NCBI RefSeq assembly: GCF_037975245.1
Contig: NC_092577.1
Span: forward strand, 11,534,013-11,598,012
Source: Apostichopus japonicus
Taxonomy: Eukaryota > Echinodermata > Holothuroidea > Aspidochirotida > Stichopodidae
DNA length: 64,000 nucleotides
Direction: 5' to 3'
This document shows, piece after piece, positions 56,546-64,000 of the stretch. The translations under genes were made by a program, and so were the position numbers. The stretch's first letter is position 1, and each line of letters starts with the position of its first letter. Under the pieces are notes generated by a model that was not told the origin of the DNA, did not search any database, and worked only from the letters and a program-made list of their open reading frames with translations.

Positions 56546-57200
56546 GAACTTATTATTCCTTATTTACTATTTATTAGTGGTAACTGAAGCATAACATAGC
56601 CTATTCTGTGTTGTTAAACCAGTATAGGCTTTTCAGAAGACTTCCCTATACATTGCAAATATTAACGTGATAAAAACAAATACATAAACAAAAACAGACT
56701 ATGAGCCAGAATGCAAAAATGCATTGTGTTTTCGATGATGTAACATGAGAAGTGCTCTTCATAAATCTGACGTAATTTATAGTGAGGGTGTACATATTTA
56801 CAAGGGTTTCACGATTTGACCTCTGATGACCCCAAATGACCTTTAACCTCCACCAAATACAATATGCTTCTTTAACTAAATGTGGTACTTCTACACAATA
56901 ACTTAGAGGTCGGCCCAAGCCTTTCTTCTTGAGATGTCGTGTTTAAAAGGTTTACATAATTTGACCCCAATTAAAACAGAGCAGTTCCTTGTCACAGAAA
57001 GATGATACCATAATTAAACACATTATTGAGAACCAGAATGTGTTGGCTGAAGTAATATAGGTATGTCCGAAGAATATTTTACAGTTGCTTGATTTTAAAT
57101 CAGCGCATTTTTCGAAGAAAACAACAAATTTATGTTGTGATAAACGTAATTTAAATAAATGCATTTTTAAACACTGTCCGTCTCCTGCAGTCTCCCGAAA
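56546..57200. repeat. Spacer with ~115-nt repeat units, partner of 29450-29960
   Basis: No gene is seen. It matches 29540-29930 and carries about one and a half units of the 'tgaccccaaatgacc' repeat, then about 200 nt without a clear partner. Confidence 0.55.
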
Positions 57201-58606
57201 TAATAACACAATCGCGGCGCGGGTCAACCAAATACAAAGTCGTGAAATATAGTTTCTTCTTTGGGTTACTTCCGGGGCAGGTTCACTCTGTTGGGCGACG
57301 TCTCTGAGGTAGGTGAGCTCAGTGGTCGGCTCTAGACCAGCTTGTTCTTTCACTCCCTGGTATCTGGGGTCCATTGACCTATCATCTGTCAATTACGTTA
57401 CTAAATAATTACCAATCATATTACTTAACCTCGAATCTAAACTTATAAATGGGTCTCATCAGTGTCCTTAAACAAACTTGAAGATACACATCCATCACCA
57501 AGAATATTCCTACCAAAACAAAATAGCTATTAAGCTGTATATTTCTCCCACAGTTCTCAAAAGTGATAGAGGCTTGGAGCCACCACATGTATTCCTAGAA
57601 AACAAGGACCACACAAAACAATCACTTTGTTTAAAAAAGACAAAGGTCACACAGGCCACCTTGAAACTTTAGGGAACTTCTCAGTCTACGAAAGTAAGTT
57701 ACTCATTGTCAGGTGAATAAAACAAAATAAGAAATGGTAAGGAAAAGATCAAATGAATAATAAAATTGGAAAAAGAAAGAAAATGATGAACATAAACAAT
57801 AACAAAACATTAACCAGGTTATGCTTTGGTTACAAAAACAATCCTTTCTGAGTTATATGACTTCCTCGTCACTGACAACATGACCAACACCCAAATCCAA
57901 TTGCTTATAGGAAGAAGTAGTCTTCCTCTATGATGTGTAAACAGAATGTCTTGGGCAATAGCATTTTCATCCTTTCATCACATCTCTGTTCAGCAGCTTC
58001 TTTGAGCCGTTTTTCAGCATCTCGTGTCAGACACTGAGACAGCTGTTCTGTCTGCCCGCTACCACATCTTCAGGCTTTCAGAAACTTGAGCCCTGATTTT
58101 CCACAAGTTTTTGTTGTGCCAGTGAAATATCTGGAGAGGAAGCACCGCAAATATCCTATTCTTTGGCGCCGATGGGCCTGCACTTTGATCTACAACAAAT
58201 CGAAACCAAATTTGTTTGGTTTATACAGTATTTTAAATTTCCTGTCGATCACACTATGGTTCACATTAATTGTCTACACTGGAACTCAACTGACTAATAA
58301 GCCATTTGATATTCAATTTATTTCAGTGTAGGCCTGGAGCCATGTGCTTGGTATGGCATAGTTACAAACACACACACTACAAAGGTTTGAGGACACATGC
58401 AATCCTACTTGACATGATTTTCCATCATTAAAGAAGGCCTCACCATACATGCATCAACATAAAATAAAATAAAACAAGCAAGATGCTTTGATATAAAATA
58501 TTTTATTCCAAATTTTTAAAGAGTTGTAATAAGACTAGGTGCTACTAAATCGAGTGCCATACTGACGCTAAATAGCTGGAAATATACAAAAGCTAACTCG
58601 CTTTGC
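57201..58606. repeat. Segmental duplication block, partner of 31071-32472
   Basis: A near-identical copy of the block at 31071-32472. The minus-strand frame corresponding to the 128-codon ORF lies at about 57840-58170 and contains stop codons here. Conversely the upstream open segment at about 57390-57255 (minus) reads through as GLEPTTELTYLRDVAQQSEP, with the donor GT of the first copy changed. Confidence 0.7.
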
Positions 58607-60308
58607 TAGGTGTACAAAATACAAGAAGGGATCTGAGACTAGGCAATACTGTAGCATTGCATATGGCCTATATACTTAGAGGCCAATATATAAGCTACAT
58701 TACACGCTACATTTGTTTGTGTATTCGCCAGTACTATCATCAGCCATAGAGACATGCTTTGGGCTTAGTTAGGCCATATTTTGAAAAAAAATTACTCCAA
58801 GACTTGAGGCTAGACCATAGGCCTAAGCTTTTATGCCGACATTGCACATTGATAGGCCTAACGTCAGTCTGCCCATCGATCCTACACTGGTGTTGATTTC
58901 ATTTCTTTGTTTTATGACAAATAAAACATGAAATAAATGGTATCATAACATAACAGATACCAGTATAAAGTAGCTATCGATCTATCTTTCATGGGTGCTA
59001 CGTAAATTACTTCTAGTCTTAGGCAAACTAGTAGTATCATGGTATTGAAGAGCCTTGTCCTAAATTGTCATAGTTGGCATTCCTTTCACTTGAGAAAGTT
59101 ATGTATACTTTCTTGTCATATATAGTGATGCTCTAAAATGAGTATTAGTAACATGCCTAGAATTACCTTCATCGTTTGTGTATCGAATCATGGAAGCAAC
59201 TTCTAGGCATATAGTCGATCTGTTGGTGAATCTTGATTACAGGAATCATGGGCGACGATCGGGGGGGGGGGGGGACATATCCCCAAATATTTTATGTGGG
59301 GATTTAGTATCTAATATCCCCCAATATTTGGTGGCATATTTTTTTTTGTGGCTATAAATAGAAAATAATGCCTGAGATTATTTATCCAAAACGTATTTGG
59401 CGGTGGCTAAAACTTCATCCAACACATGCTGCACAAGGTAAATGATTCTTCGTGGTCGTTTCTGTGACCTGTGACCGTATAGCATGTAGTCACTCATGAT
59501 TAATATCATAATGTCTGTACATTTCTTGTGTATGAGTGTAGGTGCGTAGCCAAGGGGGGGGGGGGGGCGAAGGGGGAAACGCCTTCCCTCGAGCATATTT
59601 TTGTATTTTTTATGATATCGAAGTTTTATAGTAGCTGTTATAAGAGGTTTTCATATTTGTACACCAATAAATTAACTGTGTCTGAATTTTCGAAAATTCC
59701 CTGACCAACATTCTTCATCATACTTCCCTCTACTCGTGCATTTTTGACAAGTCTGTTAATTTAAGGTTGAAGGTTTTTTTTCTATATTAATTGTCCATGG
59801 ATGAAATTTTGTGCAACATTATGGGTATGTTTTGAAGTGAATTATTTTTCAAATTCTGACAAATAATGGGCTTAAAACCTTGAAAAGTGGGGCTGGCGGG
59901 TATTGTGGGCCGTCACGTAGAATTACCTACAAAAGCAATGGTCCATAGGAGATGCGATGAGGTCGAACATGATGTGTGACTGGTGAAAATATTGAAAAAG
60001 GTTATGAATGAAATAAAAAATATTGGGGAAAACTTGGATCTCAGACAAAATTGTTCATCTGGTTGGTCATTTTCAAGCCTGAGAAGTGTCATTTCCGGTC
60101 ATCTGGGGGGGGGGGGGGGCTATCAAAACCAGAAATTTTCTTGGACGTTGGTGGTGTTCCACTTTGATTTTTATATATGTATATATACATACATCCCAAA
60201 AGTTCACCTCCAAGTATCATAACCAAATTCACCAGATTGATTTATTTTCTCTTGGAAATTTGCCACTCTCAATACTGCTTTTACAAATACATTTGACGTC
60301 GGCTTGCC
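58607..60308. other. ~1.7-kb segment absent from the parallel block
   Basis: The flanks align with adjacent bases near 32472, so this is an insertion here or a deletion there. It holds three G runs of 13 or more (about 59262, 59558 and 60106) and no recognisable gene. Phrases such as 'gtgcgtagccaaggggg' hint at a decayed mobile element. Confidence 0.45.
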
Positions 60309-62835
60309 AACTGTTGGCTGCAAATTTCGTTAGACTTTCAGCCATCGTTCTATTGTTATGCAGAACGTTATGCAGACGAATTGTAAAAACGTACCAACGT
60401 AACATAAACCAGGGAGCCGTTCCCTGCATATACACAGTATTTGCATGTACATAACGCCGAGCCAAGCAGTTTCTGTATCAGCTGACATATCACATGACAC
60501 ACAATAAGGATTTTGATTAGCTCTTTCTAACAAAATCAAAGCGGACTAAATTAGTCCGTCTTAAACTGCTGTTAACTCCTAAAAAAACACTTCCCTAACC
60601 ATCCAACATCGAGAATTGTAATTAGCATATGAAAACACAACATAATATAAAACGCTGCGTCGGAAAAGTCCTAACAACGCAAAGCGGACTAAATAATTCC
60701 GTCTTAAATTTCTGTTCACACTTCAGATAACACTTCCCGAATCATCCAACATCGAGAATTGTAATTAACATATGAAAACACATCAGATTATGTGGTCAAA
60801 CCGTAGTACTAAATATGTGCAACGACAGTGAACGATATCGAGCTTACCCCGATGGATTATTGCCGCCATTTTCAGGAATTCCCCTCTATGTTGCAACTTC
60901 GTCAAAATACGTCAATACAAGCTGTATTGAAATGTACTATACTTGCATATAGACAGAGTACAGTTCTTAGTTTAGCCGCATGTAAATTGATACCGGTAAT
61001 TCGTACAAGAAAAATTATTGTAAACTGTGTTTTGTTGCAGTTGTTATCTTTTTTGAAGCACACTGTTATTGATATCAACCTTTGTGTGAGATCTTGACGA
61101 TAGAATAGGTAAGTGAACATTCACTCCAATATATTTGTCAATGTCTGCCGTTTGTCATTTGCCATGGAACAGAAATCGTTCGATATATGCAATTGCTAGC
61201 AAGTAGATCCTCATTGGGAATCTGTACATTATGTTCCATTGTAACGGCCGTATTCCATAATGTAACGCGGAATTGGCTAGATTGGGTATCAGTTTGTACT
61301 GCATGCAGCTACCATACTAATAACATTTCAATCATGATGGTACAGAACAGTTTTCCGCAATTTGATGAATTGAAAATTATTGATTTCTTATAGATTTCAA
61401 CAGAATGAATCTGGTATAACTACTGAAATTTGAAACTTCAGTATAAGTACAAATCTGAATTTAAGTTCCTTTCTTGAGTTGATCATAAGCGGGCATAGTT
61501 TCATTTCAAAGCATAATTGGAACAAAATTTGAAGTGTTCTAGGCTAATTCAACATCACATCTATCTGGTTAAGGACATATTCAGGGTTGAATATAATCAA
61601 ATGTTTTACGAGGGAAAACACAATTAAAAGTCACCAAAATGTTCACGGGAGACGATGAAACGAGACTGCAGTTATACTGTACGTACATGGGACAGTGAGC
61701 CTTCATTTGACGGGTATAGCCAGTCTGCTGTGGGGTTTGTGTACAATGTATATGTGATAACAAAATCGAAGCAAACAAGATAATGTTGTAAAGATGGAAG
61801 TAAGTGAAAAGTACAAATGGATTTCATCTAGCCTATATAAAACATAAAATATAAAATATAAATTTATAGCAAGAAGTGGGATCAATTTAATACATTTTGA
61901 GTAAACATTGGTAAAATACTAACCCAAAGCAAACCTTGTGTCTTTAGATTTTCTAAAAACGGGAATGACATTTTTATAATAGGGGTTTTATATTGTATGT
62001 TCTCCGGTAACAGAGTTGTTGACAATTGACAATTCATAATCATAGACGTTAAATATTCATCTAAGAGACTGATTTCGGTCAGCTTGCGTCTTTGATAAAC
62101 CAATGACGCGATTTCCTGCTTGCAGGAGGATCTAAAATACATACTATTCATACATACATATAATGTATGCTGAAATCGAAGTTATTATACTTCTAATTAC
62201 GCAGCTAGCAGCCCTACATATGAGAGCCTGTTTTAATGACCCAAGTACCACATCCCTTCCTTTATCCTTCATTCGCCGTTGGTCCTTCCACATAGGTGCA
62301 GCAAGGGGGGGGGGGGGGGTTGCAGTTAGCATGAATATATAAAAACGAACGGTAGGCTAAATACTCTGGCAACTGGAGGAAACGGCTCTTTCTTTCCTGA
62401 TAATCAGAAATGGCAATGCATTGTATAGTATAGTTGTAACTGCACAACGATGATATTTTCATGAAAAAATGATGGTGTTTCATGGATATAAGAAGACCTG
62501 CATCTTAAGCACATTGGCGTGTCTATCAAGAGTTATAACGGTAAGAGGATTTAGACGCAAACTTATGCTATCATTCCATTATTGTTACTACACTTGTGGA
62601 TACTACTTTGCGTGCGTATGGGCACCCATTTTAACAATAAATCTATCATTTCAGAAATCTGAATTTAATTACAGATATCTACAAATAATTAGAGATATCT
62701 AATATTCCAAACGTGCGTGTGTTATAACAAGTGTCATTCAGTGAATCAAATTAAGCATGTTCAGAGAAGTGTCGTTCTCTGGTTAATATGGCTAGAGAAG
62801 AAAACCTTATGATTAGTAGATCACACGCTGGTATA
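60309..62835. repeat. Duplicated spacer, partner of 32473-34390
   Basis: No gene is seen. It contains a local tandem duplication of about 150 nt around 60535-60785 ('aaagcggactaaat...tccgtctta'). The headless SINE-C copy lies at 62010-62165 and a G run at about 62307-62320. Confidence 0.6.
62010..62165 (+). mobile_element. SINE family C, 5'-truncated copy
   Basis: It shares body and tail with 52150-52300 but lacks the tRNA-like head, ending in 'aggatctaaaatacatac'. Confidence 0.6.
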
Positions 62836-63399
62836 AACATAAGTCGCCTATCAAGTATTAAATATATGTTGGTTAATTATGTTTCACTTTTTGCGACTTC
62901 TTTACCATCCTAGTTTCGTTCGGTATTTATGTTGAGGGAGAAGGGGGGGGGGAATTGGTTGGGAAGGTGGGCAGGACCACCCAGGGTACTGCTATTGACT
63001 GCTGCATTTTTCAGTTTTACATTTCCACCAAAATTCCTCTTTTAGCGCGATAAGACTAGATCTGCAAGTTTAATTGCTTGTTTGATGTTTGTTGTAACTA
63101 TTCTTGTATCGGACTTTTGGAACTGAGAGCGCTGATTTTCAAGATTTATATAATTAAGTCTATCCACTAAACTTTATTCAAATAAATGTCTGTGAACAAA
63201 GTTTACCTTTGACATCCATCACTCCCACCCCGCCTCCCATCGCGGTATTTGCATAACTGCCTCATGATAGCTCGAGAATTTCACTTAACATCTAGTTTGA
63301 TTAATGCTTTAGTATTCCTCATGCTCGCGACGACTATGTAGCAGTATTTGTAAATTTCTATATTATTTTGTAAATTGCAGAATCTCGTCATCAAGACAA
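62836..63399. repeat. 5' flank of TRIM copy 6, duplicate of 1-563
   Basis: Aligned from its first base with position 1 of the window, with only scattered differences. It ends in the conserved acceptor AG at 63379-63380, 19 nt before the ATG. Confidence 0.75.
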
Positions 63400-64000
63400 A
63401 TGGCTTCGTCAACTCCTCTTACGGATCTGGCAGAGAACTTCTTCAAGTGTTCTGTTTGCTTGGATCAGTTTAAAGAACCGAAACAGTTACCATGTCTTCA
63501 CCGATATTGCAGAAATTGCTTGAAGACAGTCATTCAAGGAATCGATGCTGGAAAGCTTGAAAAGCTTGAAAGTCCATTGTGTAAACAGGAATACGTGGTA
63601 CCAGAGAAAGGGGTTGACGATTTCAAGACCGACTTCCATATGAAGAGTGTGCTTGAGTTCATACAATTGCAAACGTCTCTTGAAAATAAAGATTTAAAGC
63701 AATGTGTTAGCTGTTTGAAGAATAAAAAAGTTTCAGCATATTGTTTTAAGTGCAGAGACTACTTGTGTGAGCAATGTTGCAAGGTTCACGTCATCAGTAA
63801 AATGTTTACAGATCACAAAACCCACATTCTGAGATTGGATAATATGGAAGCAAAGAATATGACACTGGATAAATTAACATTTCTAACGGAGGATCCCAGG
63901 TGCCATATCCATGACAAAAAAGAAGCGCAATTATGCTGCAGTTCTTGCAGAAATGTACCTGTGTGCTTGGCTTGTATATATAATAAGCACAGAGGTCATG
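63400..64000 (+). CDS. TRIM-family copy 6, 5' part (runs off window)
   Basis: The conserved ATG opens a frame that stays open to the window edge (200 codons), covering RING, B-box 1 and B-box 2 up to its last histidine. The RING is damaged. A 9-nt duplication (GAAAAGCTT) inserts three residues, and the codon for the seventh zinc ligand (Cys55 in copy 3) is Ser, giving LEKLESPLC. The other RING ligands and both B-boxes are intact. Ligase activity would probably be lost even if the rest of the gene is whole. Sequence and flank are closest to copy 1. Confidence 0.85.
   Translation, partial: MASSTPLTDLAENFFKCSVCLDQFKEPKQLPCLHRYCRNCLKTVIQGIDAGKLEKLESPLCKQEYVVPEKGVDDFKTDFHMKSVLEFIQLQTSLENKDLKQCVSCLKNKKVSAYCFKCRDYLCEQCCKVHVISKMFTDHKTHILRLDNMEAKNMTLDKLTFLTEDPRCHIHDKKEAQLCCSSCRNVPVCLACIYNKHRGH

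Overview
The window looks like nuclear DNA of an invertebrate animal, most likely a marine deuterostome and probably an echinoderm such as a sea cucumber. That placement is an inference from four things: AT-rich sequence, abundant tRNA-derived SINEs and decayed LINE and Penelope-type elements, frequent 'taggccta' words, and a lineage-expanded TRIM gene family. There are no bacterial-type operons, rRNA genes or CRISPR arrays.

The only recognisable protein genes form a tandem, same-strand array of one TRIM/RBCC family (RING, two B-boxes, coiled coil, NHL-like propeller). Six + strand copies start at 564, 11409, 22174, 34914, 44726 and 63400. Only copy 3 (22174-24354, 726 aa) is fully open. Copies 1, 2 and 4 are pseudogenes with frameshifts and nonsense codons. 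Copy 5 has a single 4-nt deletion that separates the RBCC half from the propeller. Copy 6 runs off the right edge and has lost a RING zinc cysteine. A seventh, much older copy lies inverted at about 7618-8230. Every sense copy is one coding exon preceded by the same 3' splice site 18-26 nt before the ATG, so a 5'-UTR intron is expected.

The layout reflects segmental duplication. The flank before copy 1 (1-518) is repeated before copy 6 (from 62836) and, less exactly, before copy 4. Copies 1-2-3 with their spacers (about 34 kb) and copies 4-5 with theirs (about 28 kb) are successive versions of one larger unit. Matching spacers include 15160-17560 with 39850-42180, 27300-29500 with 53130-56600, and 31070-34860 with 57200-63400. 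Each version has its own later insertions. These include a 3.57-kb pogo-like DNA element (17839-21408), a Penelope-like remnant just upstream of copy 5, a LINE nested in another LINE (55541-55871), several SINEs, and two unexplained insertions of 1.7-2 kb.

Functionally, copy 3 should encode a cytoplasmic E3 ubiquitin ligase whose propeller binds an unknown target. Differences among copies cluster in short patches of the propeller, while the RING/B-box half is highly conserved. That pattern suggests, but does not prove, a diversifying recognition family evolving by duplication, gene conversion and pseudogenisation.
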